A stretch of 64,000 nt of DNA, taken from Micromonospora sp. WMMD1120 (lineage in GTDB: Bacteria > Actinomycetota > Actinomycetes > Mycobacteriales > Micromonosporaceae). Positions 27,065-37,700 of the stretch are shown piece after piece. The translations under genes were made by a program, and so were the position numbers. How positions within the stretch are numbered: position 1 is the stretch's first letter; every line of letters starts with the position of its first letter. A model generated the notes under the pieces. The model made no database searches and was not told the origin of the DNA. It worked only from the letters and a program-made list of their open reading frames with translations. The stretch covers positions 1,086,501 to 1,150,500 of the forward strand of contig NZ_JARUBO010000005.1 of NCBI RefSeq assembly GCF_029626235.1. The letters are read 5' to 3'.

Positions 27065-28318
27065 ATGACCCAGTCCCCCGCCGTGCGTCCCACCGGCCGG
27101 TCCGGCCCGGTCCGCATCGGCGAGCGAGCCGCTCGCACCCTCGTCGCCGAGCTGGCCCGGATCAACGACGCCAAGGCCGCCCTGCTGGTCGGGGCGAGCC
27201 CGGACTCCGCGGTGCTGGCCGCGGCGATCGAGGCGCTGCTCCCCGGTGACCGGCTCACGGTGGTGCCCCTCGAGCCGTTCGGCGCTGCCGCGCTACGCGA
27301 GCACGTCACCGCCCAGGGCCGCTGGGTCGCCGACCGGGTGAGCGTCGTCGACTCGCTGGCCGACGCCGGGACCGCCCGCGTCGTCATCGCCGGCGAGGTG
27401 TTCGCCGGGACCGCCGACGACACCCGCGCCGGCATCGAGGGGCTGGCGAAATACCTCGCCGACGGAGCGGTGCTCAGCGTGGCGACCGTCGCCACCCCGG
27501 GCAGGACCGAAGGGGCCGCCGCGGAGCTGGCCCGACAGGACGCGCTCTACGGCGTGGGCGCTGATCTGGTGCTGCGTAACTCACCCCCGGTACGGGTCTA
27601 CCGGCTGCGGTTCACCCCGGCCACCCCGGCGATGGCGGACAGCCTGGCGCCCGCGTACCGGCCGTCGAGTGTGCCGCTGACCCGGGGCATGCACATCGAC
27701 TCCAACGGTGTGGCTGCGGCGGGCATCGCGCTGGGGCTCGCGGCGCTGGCCCGGGTGGCGCGCCCGTCGTCCAAGCTGTGGCTGCTGCCCGCGCTGGCCG
27801 CCGGGCCGGTCGCCGCGTTCTTCCGGGACCCGGAGCGCGACGTGCCCGAGGACCCGTCCGCCGTGGTCGCCAGCGCGGACGGGCAGGTGCTGTCGGTGCA
27901 GCGGCTGCACGACGAGCGGTTCGGTGACGGCGAGTGGCTGCGGGTGGCGGTCTTCCTGTCGGTGCTGGACGTGCACGTCAACCGCGCCCCGGTCGCCGGC
28001 AAGGTGGTGGACTACTTCGTCGCCGACGGCGGGTTCGTCAACGCGATGAAGCCGGACGCCGAGCACAACGTCGCCGCGTACACGGTGCTGGACACCGCCC
28101 GCGGCACGGTGGTGGTCGCGCAACGCACCGGCCTGATCGCCCGTCGGATCGTGCAGCGCGCGCCGATCGGCGCGTTGCTGGCCAAGGGGGAGCGGTTCGG
28201 TCTGATCCGCTTCGGCTCGCGTACCGACGTCTATCTGCCCGCCGAGTCCGCCGACCCGCTGGTCGGGCCGGGCGACAAGGTGGTCGGCGGCTCCACCGTC
28301 ATCGCCCGCTGGCGCTGA
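27065..28318 (+). CDS. psd: Phosphatidylserine decarboxylase with N-terminal methyltransferase-like extension
   Basis: Converts phosphatidylserine to phosphatidylethanolamine at the membrane. 417 residues from ATG 27065 (AGGAG at 27050). The C-terminal ~210 residues are a short-type Psd: MHIDSNGVAAAGIALGLAAL, FFRDPERDVP, VFLSVLDVHVNRAPVAG, and the self-cleavage/pyruvoyl site GLIRFGSRTDVYLP, in which the Ser of FGS becomes the pyruvoyl group. The first ~190 residues are unusual: a Rossmann-like sequence (AALLVGASPDSAVLAAAIEALLPGDRL, then RVVIAGEVFAG) that looks like a degenerate SAM-methyltransferase without the GxGxG loop. This extension is not in standard bacterial Psd. pssA lies convergent downstream. 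Confidence 0.93.
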   Translation: MTQSPAVRPTGRSGPVRIGERAARTLVAELARINDAKAALLVGASPDSAVLAAAIEALLPGDRLTVVPLEPFGAAALREHVTAQGRWVADRVSVVDSLADAGTARVVIAGEVFAGTADDTRAGIEGLAKYLADGAVLSVATVATPGRTEGAAAELARQDALYGVGADLVLRNSPPVRVYRLRFTPATPAMADSLAPAYRPSSVPLTRGMHIDSNGVAAAGIALGLAALARVARPSSKLWLLPALAAGPVAAFFRDPERDVPEDPSAVVASADGQVLSVQRLHDERFGDGEWLRVAVFLSVLDVHVNRAPVAGKVVDYFVADGGFVNAMKPDAEHNVAAYTVLDTARGTVVVAQRTGLIARRIVQRAPIGALLAKGERFGLIRFGSRTDVYLPAESADPLVGPGDKVVGGSTVIARWR

Positions 28319-28331
28319 CCGGCAGACGCGA

Positions 28332-28364
28332 GAAGGGGGCGCCGCGGACAGCGGCGCCCCCTTC
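28332..28364. terminator. Bidirectional terminator between psd and pssA
   Basis: Perfect 14-base arms 28332-28345 and 28351-28364 with a 5-base loop in the 60-base convergent gap. Confidence 0.88.
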
Positions 28365-28378
28365 TTCAGGTACGTGGA

Positions 28379-29392
28379 TCAGGCGGTACGGCGCTGCCGC
28401 AGCCAGAGGACCGGCCCGCTGACCAGGTAGCCGACCACGATCAGGGCGAACGTGAGCCGGATGTCGACGAGCGCGCCGATCACCGGGGCCAGCCAGAGCC
28501 ACGGCGGCAGCTTCACCAGCCGGGCGAGCTTGGCGTACGGGAAGCTCGACACCATCGCGAAGGCCAGCAGCGCCACCCCGGCGACGAGCACCGCGCCGGG
28601 CACCGGCAGGCCGATCGCCACGGTAACGGCGAGCACAGCGGCCGCCATGGTGGTGGGCACCCCGCAGAAGAACCGGCCGTCCTTCGGCGAGACGTTGAAA
28701 CGGGCCAGCCGGATCGCGGCACACGCCGCGACCAGCGCACAGGCCACCGCGGCGGCGGCGGTGGAGACGGAGCCGGCGAGCGAGGCGTAGACCACGACCG
28801 GCGCGGCGAGACCGAACGAGCACATGTCGGCCAGGGAGTCCATCTGCGCGCCGAACGGGCTGGCCACGCCGAGCCGGCGGGCCAACGCGCCGTCCAGACC
28901 GTCGAAGGCGACGCAGGCGATCAGGCAGAGCGCCGCGACCCGCACCTCGCCCTGCATGGCCAGGAAGATGGCCAGCATGCCGAGCATCAGGCTGGCCAAC
29001 GTGCAGGCGTTGACCACGGCGAACTTCAGCCGGCGCGCGACGGTGCGCTCGCCCGGGAGCAGCGGGATCGGCCGTGTCGACGCCTCGTCGACGTGCGCCA
29101 GCGGCGCCATTGCCGGGCTGACCGGCATGACCGCCTCGATCTCCGCCCGGTCCACGCCCAGGGTCGGGCGGCTGAGCCGGTCCAGGCCGTAGCGACGGCG
29201 CTGCCGGTCGGCGTACCGGTGCTCGGTCAGGGTCAGGTCGGTCGGATGCAGGTCGCCGTCGCGGCGACCGACCCGGACCAACAGCACCTGGCGGGCGAAC
29301 GTGCTGCTGCGGCGCAACCGGCCCGCCCAGCGACGCCCTGCGGGGCGCGGACTGTCAGTAGTACGACGCCGGCGCCATGGGGCTCTCGGCAC
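28379..29392 (-). CDS. pssA: CDP-diacylglycerol-serine O-phosphatidyltransferase PssA
   Basis: Makes phosphatidylserine, the substrate of the neighbouring Psd. The CDP-alcohol phosphatidyltransferase signature is present: FDGLDGALARRLG, eight residues on, then G-x3-D-x3-D (FGAQMDSLADMCSFG). Six or seven hydrophobic segments follow from VVNACTLASLMLGMLAI. GTG 29392, directly after GGAGGAA, gives 337 residues; ATG 29128 would give 249. The extra 88 residues keep strong G/C codon-position bias (about 29130-29330), so the long form looks real. They are basic (RRRRTTDSPRPAGRRWAGRLRR) and their role is unknown. Confidence 0.9.
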   Translation of the reverse strand: MPRAPWRRRRTTDSPRPAGRRWAGRLRRSSTFARQVLLVRVGRRDGDLHPTDLTLTEHRYADRQRRRYGLDRLSRPTLGVDRAEIEAVMPVSPAMAPLAHVDEASTRPIPLLPGERTVARRLKFAVVNACTLASLMLGMLAIFLAMQGEVRVAALCLIACVAFDGLDGALARRLGVASPFGAQMDSLADMCSFGLAAPVVVYASLAGSVSTAAAAVACALVAACAAIRLARFNVSPKDGRFFCGVPTTMAAAVLAVTVAIGLPVPGAVLVAGVALLAFAMVSSFPYAKLARLVKLPPWLWLAPVIGALVDIRLTFALIVVGYLVSGPVLWLRQRRTA

Positions 29393-29661
29393 GTTTCCTC
29401 CATCACCGGATCTGCTGGCCGCCGGGTGGCGGTTGTCCGGCTGTCTCGTGCCGGACCTTGCTGGCCCGGCAGCCGTTTTGCGGAGTACACCATCGCATAG
29501 GGGAACGTGGCTTGGCGATAGCTGCCGGCGGTACTTGTAACTGGGTGAAACCGCTCGAACCGCTCGCTTGTTCCCATCCCGGGCTTCATCGCCCGTTTCC
29601 TCCACCATTCCCGACTTTGACTGTACCGGAGGGTCACCAAGTCGGCTCAGCGAGCGGAGTG

Positions 29662-30651
29662 CTATCCGCCACTCTGTCCGATTGCCACCGTAGCGATGTC
29701 ACTCAGTGGCAGCTCAAGCGCCTCGGTACGGGTGAACCACCCCGCCCGCGCCGTCGAACCCCCGGCCGATTCGGTGACCACCGCGTCCGTGGGTACGTCC
29801 ACCAGCACCCGATAGATCACCCGTACGCCGTGCCAGTCCAGGGGCCTGCCCTCCGGGCCGAGCGCGGCGGGGTTGTGCAGGCTGTCCACGCCGAGGAGGG
29901 CCACCACCCGACCGTGCTGGCCCCCCTCCTCGACCAGCTCGCGCAGCAGGCCGGTCGCCGGCTGCTCACCGTGATCGGTCCCACCGCCGGGCAGGTGCCA
30001 CAGGCCGGCGCCCGGATAACCCTCCGAGATCTGCGTGAGCAGGAAGCGCCCGGCCGGGTCGGTGACCAACCCGTACGCGCCGAAGCGCAGCCGACGGTCC
30101 GGGTGCGGCGGCGGAAACGGCGCGGGCGAGCGGCGCGGCCCGGCTGGCAGTGGGGTGACCGGCAGGCCGAGCGCGTCGGCGGTGAACGGCGCCAGCGGCA
30201 CCCGCGCCGCCTCCGCGAGGGTGAGCCACCGAACCAGCGGGCCGGCGCCCAGAGGCCGGTCGGCGTCCTCGGACAGGTCGGCGTCCTCGGACAGGTCGGC
30301 GTCCTCGGACAGGTCGGCGTCCTCGGACAGGTCGGCGTCCTCGGACAGGTCGGCGTCCTCGGACAGGTCGAGGTCGAAGAGCAGCCGGTCGGTGTGCAGT
30401 GAGAGGTCGTCCTCGGGGTAGGTGGCCACGCCGGCGACCACGTCGCGCAGCCGGTTGACGGTCGCCGTCAGCCCGGTCTCTTCGCCGACCACGCGGACCA
30501 CGGCACGCTCCGGGTGCTCGGCGTGGGCGACCCCACCGCCCGGCAGCCGCCACATCCCCGGAAACTCATCCCCATCCGAGTCCCGAACAAGAAACACCCG
30601 CCCTGAACGCCGCGCAACCCCATAAACCCGCACCTGCCGCGCCAGTTCCAC
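29662..30651 (-). CDS. Tandem Nudix hydrolase with DLSEDA repeat insertion
   Basis: 329 residues from GTG 30651 with two Nudix domains. Domain 1 has an altered Nudix box (GGVAHAEHPERAVVRVVGEE: the usual REU Glu is Val). Domain 2 has an intact box (GGTDHGEQPATGLLRELVEE). Nudix enzymes hydrolyse nucleoside diphosphates linked to other groups; the substrate here is unknown. Inside domain 1, between a beta strand (LHTDRLLFDL) and WLTLAEA, six copies of the acidic hexapeptide DLSEDA are inserted. The paralogue at 31351-32292 has an ordinary loop at that point. The insert probably forms an exposed flexible acidic loop. Confidence 0.88.
   Translation of the reverse strand: MELARQVRVYGVARRSGRVFLVRDSDGDEFPGMWRLPGGGVAHAEHPERAVVRVVGEETGLTATVNRLRDVVAGVATYPEDDLSLHTDRLLFDLDLSEDADLSEDADLSEDADLSEDADLSEDADLSEDADRPLGAGPLVRWLTLAEAARVPLAPFTADALGLPVTPLPAGPRRSPAPFPPPHPDRRLRFGAYGLVTDPAGRFLLTQISEGYPGAGLWHLPGGGTDHGEQPATGLLRELVEEGGQHGRVVALLGVDSLHNPAALGPEGRPLDWHGVRVIYRVLVDVPTDAVVTESAGGSTARAGWFTRTEALELPLSDIATVAIGQSGG
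30265..30372 (-). repeat. 18-base in-frame tandem repeat encoding DLSEDA
   Basis: Five perfect copies of GTCCTCGGACAGGTCGGC and a sixth with two changes at its end, all within the Nudix gene, six codons each on the minus strand. Confidence 0.92.
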
Positions 30652-30696
30652 CCCTACCCCATCTTCCCCACCGCCAACCCCGCCTCCCGCCCATAC

Positions 30697-30800
30697 CAGC
30701 CGGTCAGCCGGTCAGCCGGTCAGCCGGTCAGCCGGTCAGCCGGTCAGCCGGTCAGCCGGTCAGCCGGTCAGCCGGTCAGCCGGTCAGCCGGTCAGCCGGT
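30697..30800. repeat. 8-base tandem repeat, 13 perfect copies
   Basis: CAGCCGGT is repeated 13 times without a mismatch from 30697 to 30800, ending exactly at the inverted repeat at 30801. It lies 46 bases upstream of the Nudix gene start, so copy number could affect expression; such arrays change by slippage. Confidence 0.95.
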
Positions 30801-30861
30801 CGATCATGAAGTTATCGCCGTCCATCTCGGCGTGTCCTGACAATAACTTCATGATCAACGA
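30801..30861. repeat. GATCATGAAGTTAT-type inverted repeat
   Basis: Arms CGATCATGAAGTTAT (30801-30815) and ATAACTTCATGATCAACG (30843-30860) pair with few mismatches around a loop containing TCGGCGTGTC. It is a degenerate relative of the element at 2540-2602. Confidence 0.8.
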
Positions 30862-30969
30862 GACCAAGGGGCGGAGTCAGGAAAGGATTGAGCGGCAGCA
30901 CTGGGAGAGCGCAGGGCAGAGAGATGAGGCCGAGCGCCACCTGCAAGGCCAGAACCAGGACCGGGGGCC

Positions 30970-31190
30970 ACGGAACAAGGCCGGACCACGGAACAGGACC
31001 GAGGACCGAGGACCGAGGGCCGGGACCGGGGCTCGGGGCCGAGCACCGGGGCCAGGGCCAGGGGCAGGGGCCGAGCACCGGGGCCGAGGGCCGAGCACCG
31101 GGGCCGAGGACCGAGCACCGGGGCCGGGGGTCGGGCCGGGGGCCGGGAGCCGGGGGCCGAGCACCGGGGCCGGCCAGGGCCACCGCACGG
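30970..31190. repeat. Degenerate G-rich minisatellite
   Basis: About 220 bases built from variants of GGGGCCGAGCACC and GGACCGAGGACC, with strong G/A bias on the plus strand. Open frames in several phases have no codon bias, so it is not treated as coding. With the neighbouring arrays it fills the 699-base gap between the two Nudix genes. Confidence 0.75.
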
Positions 31191-31233
31191 GGCGAGCCAG
31201 GACCGGAGCCGGGCGCACGGGGTGGGCGGTGCG

Positions 31234-31313
31234 ACGATCAACTCGGGTTCAATGAAAGCGTGGTTTCCGGCTGGACAAGTTGCCGCGACTTTCATGAACC
31301 CGAGTCGATCACC
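31234..31313. repeat. GATC-bounded inverted repeat (GATCAACTCGGGTTC type)
   Basis: The left arm (31236-31259, GATCAACTCGGGTTCAATGA...) and right arm (31284-31311) are near-perfect complements with one-base shifts, centred on about 24 unpaired bases. The outer sequence resembles the GATCAACACGAGTTC elements at 50701 and 50914. Confidence 0.75.
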
Positions 31314-31350
31314 GCCGAGCGCACATGCGGGCGGCGCGGGGAGGCCGGGG

Positions 31351-32292
31351 TTAGGTTAGGCGGGCCGCCTGGACCGCCTCGGCTGTCACCTCGGTCAGGC
31401 GGTCGTTGGGGAGGGCGCCCAGCTCGTCCCGGGCGAACCAGCGGGCCTCGCACGTCGAGCCGCCGACGTCGGCGACGGTCAGCGGGTTGGGCTGGTCGAC
31501 GACGACCCGGTAGAAGGCCCGGACGCCGTGCCAGTCGATCGGGTAGCCCTCCGGGCCGAGCGAGGCGGCGTCGCGGTGGCTGGCCACGCCGAGCAGCTCG
31601 ACCAGGCGACCGGTCTGCCCGGTCTCCTCGACCAGTTCCCGGATCAGCGCCGCGCCGGGCTGCTCGCCGTAGTCGGTGCCACCGCCGGGCAGGTGCCAGC
31701 AGCCGGCGCCCGGGTAGCCGTCGGAGACCCGGGTGAGCAGCACCCGGCCGGCGGGGTCGGTGCACACCGCGTACGCGGCGAAGCGCTGCGCCCGGTGCAG
31801 CCCGTCGGGGCCGGGGACCGCGTAGAAGGAGGGGAACTCGGGCGCCTCGTCGGGCACCACGTCGGCCGAGGAGGAGGGCAGCCCGAGGGCACGGGCGGTG
31901 AACGAGCGCAGCGGCAGCTCGCGCGCCTCGTCGAGGGTGTACCACCGGGCCAGGTCGGTCGGGCGCTCGCCGGCCCGGTCGGCGAGGGTGCCGCCGCGCA
32001 CCGCGACCCGGTAGATCAGCCGGTCGGTGTGGATGGTGATGCCGCGCTCGGGCAGGGCCCGCATGTCGGCGAGCACGTCGGCCAGGCCGGAGACGGCGAC
32101 CGAGAGGCCGGTCTCGGCGGCGGTTTCGCGTACGACGGTGTGGTTGGGGTCCTCGCCGTGGTCGACCGCCCCGCCAGGCAGCGACCAGGTGCCGGGGGTG
32201 CCGGAGCGCTCGGATGCGCGGACCAGCAGAACTCGGCCTCGTGAATCAGCACAAACTGCGTATGCCGCGATCCTGCGGAGCGGCTCGAGCAT
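31351..32292 (-). CDS. Tandem Nudix hydrolase, paralogue without repeat insertion
   Basis: 313 residues from ATG 32292 (GTG 32301 adds three). Two Nudix domains: box 1 GGAVDHGEDPNHTVVRETAAET, in which one catalytic Glu is replaced by Ala, and box 2 GGTDYGEQPGAALIRELVEE, which is intact. The central strand LIYRVAVRGGTLADRAGERP shows the normal loop where the 29662 paralogue has DLSEDA repeats. The two genes share order, strand and most domain-2 sequence (YPGAGxWHLPGGGTD), so they arose by tandem duplication. In both, domain 1 looks weakened and domain 2 is likely the active one. Substrate unknown. Confidence 0.88.
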   Translation of the reverse strand: MLEPLRRIAAYAVCADSRGRVLLVRASERSGTPGTWSLPGGAVDHGEDPNHTVVRETAAETGLSVAVSGLADVLADMRALPERGITIHTDRLIYRVAVRGGTLADRAGERPTDLARWYTLDEARELPLRSFTARALGLPSSSADVVPDEAPEFPSFYAVPGPDGLHRAQRFAAYAVCTDPAGRVLLTRVSDGYPGAGCWHLPGGGTDYGEQPGAALIRELVEETGQTGRLVELLGVASHRDAASLGPEGYPIDWHGVRAFYRVVVDQPNPLTVADVGGSTCEARWFARDELGALPNDRLTEVTAEAVQAARLT

Positions 32293-32444
32293 GGTGGTCA
32301 CGGGACCAAATTCTCCCCGGGCCGGGTTACCGGAACGGAAAAGAGTCGGATTCCTGACTGTTCCACACCACTCAGGGATCGGTCAGGGTATTGATCCGGG
32401 CGGTCACCGAGGACGGCACCGCCGCCAGCGCGGACCGTTGGGGT

Positions 32445-32801
32445 ATGACATCGACCACCGCTCCCCACGCTCCGTACAAGCAGCTCCGGCGACCCACCAC
32501 CGACCGCATGGTGGCGGGGGTCGCCAGTGGCGTCGGCCGCTACTTCGCCGTCGACCCCACACTGGTCCGGGTGATCTTCGCGGTCACCGGTCTGCTCACC
32601 GGCGGGCTCGCGCTGCTCGCGTACCCGATCATGTGGTTCCTGATGCCGGAGGAGCCGAGCGACGCGCCGGCCTGGCCGCACCCGGCGGGCGTCGCGCCGC
32701 AGCCCACCGGCGGGCCCGCGCCGGGAGGGCCCGAGCCGGGGTACGCCCCGACGCCGCCCTACCCGCCGACGACCCCGCCGGGTCCGCCGCCGGTCGGGTG
32801 A
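32445..32801 (+). CDS. Small PspC-domain membrane protein
   Basis: 118 residues from ATG 32445. A PspC domain fills residues 12-75: QLRRPTTDRMVAGVASGVGRYFAVDPTLVRVIF, a membrane helix (TGLLTGGLALLAYPIMWFLM), then PEEPS. A Pro/Gly-rich tail ends the protein. This minimal PspC form is common in actinobacteria, and the N-terminus resembles the PspC parts of the kinase (23010) and of the 24428 protein. It ends 7 bases before the guaA stop, in convergent orientation, with no terminator between. Role in envelope-stress signalling is inferred from the domain only. Confidence 0.9.
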   Translation: MTSTTAPHAPYKQLRRPTTDRMVAGVASGVGRYFAVDPTLVRVIFAVTGLLTGGLALLAYPIMWFLMPEEPSDAPAWPHPAGVAPQPTGGPAPGGPEPGYAPTPPYPPTTPPGPPPVG

Positions 32802-32805
32802 GCCG

Positions 32806-34365
<1,560 letters not shown>

Positions 34366-34479
34366 GTGCACAAAGCCTACCGAGTGCCGGACCCCCTCCC
34401 GGCACCGGCTCGCCCCGAACGTACGGGTACGTATCGCCCGGTGACGTGCTCGGGGACCGCCAGGGTTGAAATCGCGCAC

Positions 34480-34485
34480 TACCCT
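34480..34485 (+). promoter_or_regulatory. Possible -10 box for the caspase-HSP90 cassette
   Basis: TACCCT fits TANNNT and lies 7 bases before GTG 34493, as expected for a leaderless start. No convincing -35 was found. The 127-base space to guaA holds both divergent promoters. Confidence 0.4.
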
Positions 34486-34492
34486 CGCCACC

Positions 34493-34771
34493 GTGGATGC
34501 CTGGGTGATGGACGAACAGAGCAAAGGCCTGGTCGACCGGCAACTGAAGACGATCACCGTGAACGCGGAACGTGTTCGGGCGGCGCTCGACGAGTTGCAG
34601 GTGCTCCTGCCGGACGACCCGGACCCGGTCGACGGCAGCCGGCGACGGTGGCGGATGGACGAGGTCGAGCTGACCGTGGAGTTGACCGGCGAGGGGGGCG
34701 TCAAGCTGCTGGGCAGCGCCACGGTCGGCGTCACCGGCGGCATCCGGGTGCTCTTCAAGCGGGCCGAGTAA
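34493..34771 (+). CDS. Small accessory protein of the caspase-HSP90 cassette (trypco/pepco-like)
   Basis: 92 residues from GTG 34493; ATG 34508 is the alternative start. The N-terminal half is a helix ([21 protein letters not shown]). The second half is beta-rich: [21 protein letters not shown] followed by [18 protein letters not shown]. This helix-plus-strands shape recalls the small trypco/pepco domains that accompany peptidase or caspase effectors in bacterial conflict systems; the match is by pattern only. The stop is 4 bases before the next ATG, so both are co-translated. It could be a sensor, adaptor or inhibitor of the caspase. No signal peptide or membrane segment. Confidence 0.7.
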   Translation: MDAWVMDEQSKGLVDRQLKTITVNAERVRAALDELQVLLPDDPDPVDGSRRRWRMDEVELTVELTGEGGVKLLGSATVGVTGGIRVLFKRAE

Positions 34772-34775
34772 CCGG

Positions 34776-37700
34776 ATGCGGCGGGCGCTCCTCATCGGCA
34801 TAGCCCTCTACACCGGCGGCTATCGCGATGCCATCGGCCCGGCCGTCAGGGCAGATGTCCAGAAGCTCAGACGTGGCCTCGGCGACAGCGGGGTGACAGT
34901 GTCGAAGACGCTCCTGGCCGACACCGCCGAGGTCGGCTCGGACGCCATCCGCTCGGCGATCGCCGAATTCCTGATCGACTGCGACGTCGACGACGACCTG
35001 ATCGTCTATTTCAGCGGGCACGGCCGCTACTTCGACGGGGTCAGCTACCTGGTGCCGTCAGCCGTCAATCCGCGCCTGCCGGACCAGCGCAGTTACCTGG
35101 TGCCGGTGCGCTTCGAGTCGGAGATCGCGGTCAGCCCGGCCCGCTCGGTCACCTTCCTGGTCGACGCCTGCCGGGACGGCGAGTCCGGCGACGAGCCGCA
35201 CGATCCACCGATGCCGTCGCGCACCGCTACCACGTTCGTCTTCGCCACCCAGGCTTCGGCGGTGGCCCACACCGTCGCGGGGGCCGACGCGTGCAGCGTG
35301 TTCACCCGGGCGCTGGTGGAGCTGCTGCCCAGCCTTCCACCGGAGGTACGCCTCTCCCGGGCGGCCGCGCTCGTGCAGGACCGGATGAAGCTGATCTGCG
35401 ACCAGGAGGGTCTACCCCCGCAACGGCTGGACGTGGTCAGCAACGTCAACCCTGACACGGCCGCGTTCCCCCTGTTCGCGTTCAGTCCCGCCATGCTCGC
35501 CGAGGACCGGTGGAGCCGACTGCTGCGCAACGAGCTTCCGGACATCCTGGGCGAGACGCCGCACGGCCCGCCGGAGCCGTCCCCCGCCCAGGTCGAGCGC
35601 CTGCTGACGATCGCGGACGAGCTGGAGGCGGCGGCGTCGGCCACGTCGGTCCTGGCCGGCCAACCGGTGAGCCCGTGGCTGCAACCCGGCCTTGTCGATC
35701 GACTCGCCCGCACCGTGAAGGAACTCGCCCCCGCCATCCTCGCCACCCCGCTCGAACGCCTGGTGCTGGTCGGGTTGGCGGCGGTGGTCGACGGGGCCTT
35801 CCGCCGCGCCGAGGTGGGCTTGCTGGCCCGGCAGGACTCGTGCTGGTCGTTGGATTGCGTCGTCTCCGCCGAACCCGGCTTGCGGCGAGCCATCGACTGG
35901 GACGACCCCGCGTCGCCACTTCGGCAGTGGGCTGCTCATCTCGCCGCGGTACGGGAGTGCGCTCTCGACACCACGGGTCACCTCCGCGAGGGCATCGCGG
36001 ACGTCGTCCGCGGGATCGAGCCTGATCTGCCGGCGGCCAGTGTCGGTCGCACGGTCAGCTACCTCGTCGAGGCCGTCCGGTACGCCTTCGACCCGTCCCG
36101 CAGTCTGACCGAATTCGACCCGGTGGAGCTGGAGATCAACCTGGACCCGGTCCGGTCGAGTGTCAACGGCTGGCGGTTGGCTGCCGCACTACAACTGCTC
36201 TGGCGCCTGAGTCTCGACACCCGCTTCTTCGAACCAGCCAGCGGCATCCATCTGGTGCACGACAACCTGCCCCTCGCCGAGGCCCTGGCAGGGCTTCAGG
36301 AGGCCCGCTGGCACCGGGTGCAGAACCTGTTGGACCTCAGTCTCTGGACCCGGAGCGCGCCGATCGACCTGGCGGTCCGGCAGTTGGTGGCGGAGACGAA
36401 CGAGGTTCTGCTCAACCACCGCCAACCGGGTGGTCCGCTCCACCAGACGAAGACACCCCACCTGATCGCCACCAGCCGGCTGCAACCCGAGCGGGCGTCG
36501 TTCCGCCTGCCGCACGTCACCTTCCGGGTCTCCACCTCGGAGACCCGGCACCTGCTGATGGGCACCAACCTCTACCAGGACCCGTCGCTCGCGGTGCGCG
36601 AGCTGTACCAGAACGCCGTGGACGCCTGCCGCTACCGGGAGCGCCGGCTCCAGCACCTCCAGGGCGACGAGTACGACTGGAGCCCCGCGATCAAGTTCCG
36701 CGTGGGCGTCGAGGGTGGCCGCCGGTTCATCGAGTGCCGGGACAACGGCATCGGCATGTCGCACCACGAGATCAGGGAGGCGTTCGCGAAGGCCGGACGC
36801 CGGTTTCGGGATCTTCCCGAGTTCATCCAGGAGTCCGCCGAGTGGGCTACCGACGGCGGCCCGGAGTTCCAGCCGATCTCGCAGTTCGGCATCGGGGTGC
36901 TCAGCTACTTCATGATCGCCGACGAGTTGGAGGTGCGGTCGACGCGCGTCGACCGCCGACTGGGTCTGCAGCCGCCGGTCCGGGTCCGGGTCCGTGGCGG
37001 GTCGGACCTGTTTCAGATCAGCGACGGCGGCCAGGTCGAGCCGACCGGGGGCGGAACCGTCGTACGCCTGTTCCTCAATCCCGAGTCCCAGGAGTTCGAC
37101 CTGGCGGAGGCGCTGAACCGGACGGTCCGGGCGCCCACCATCCCGGTGTTCTTCGCGGGTCGGCGGTGGGACGCGGACCGGTTGTACGACCGGAACGGCA
37201 ACGAGGTGACGCCCTGTTTCCGGGCCCCGGACCTCGCCGTCTTCTTCCACGAGGGGCCGGGTGAGATCCTCGTCAACGGCATCCCGATCAGCGTCTCCCA
37301 GCGCTTCCGGTTCAATGGCTGCACCGTCTCGCTCGGCGGGTGGGCCCAGCCGAACCTCAGCGTGGACCGTCGGACACTGCTGGGGTACGACCATCGGGCG
37401 GTGAGCGAACGCGTTCAGCGGGCCGCCACCAGGGTGGGCGACTGGCCCGACGCGTCCGGCAACTGGCTGTTGAGTCTGTTCAGCATGGACACCCCGGCAG
37501 CACGCCTGGCCTGGCAGCGGCTGCGCGACCGGCCGTTGACCGTTGTCCCGGTGGTCAGCCACACCGAGCTTCCCGACTCGGCGGCATACCGGACCAAACC
37601 GCTCGCACTGGTGCCGGAACGGGACGGGCTGTATCTGCGGGACCCGGATCTGCTGCACCACCGAGGAGACCCACGCAGCGCCCTCGACGCCGCCCGCGTC

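Noticed and set aside
30806..31736. Several open frames across the G-rich repeat region
   Set aside because: Translations are repeat-derived Gly/Arg/Pro strings in multiple phases, with no bias towards one frame.
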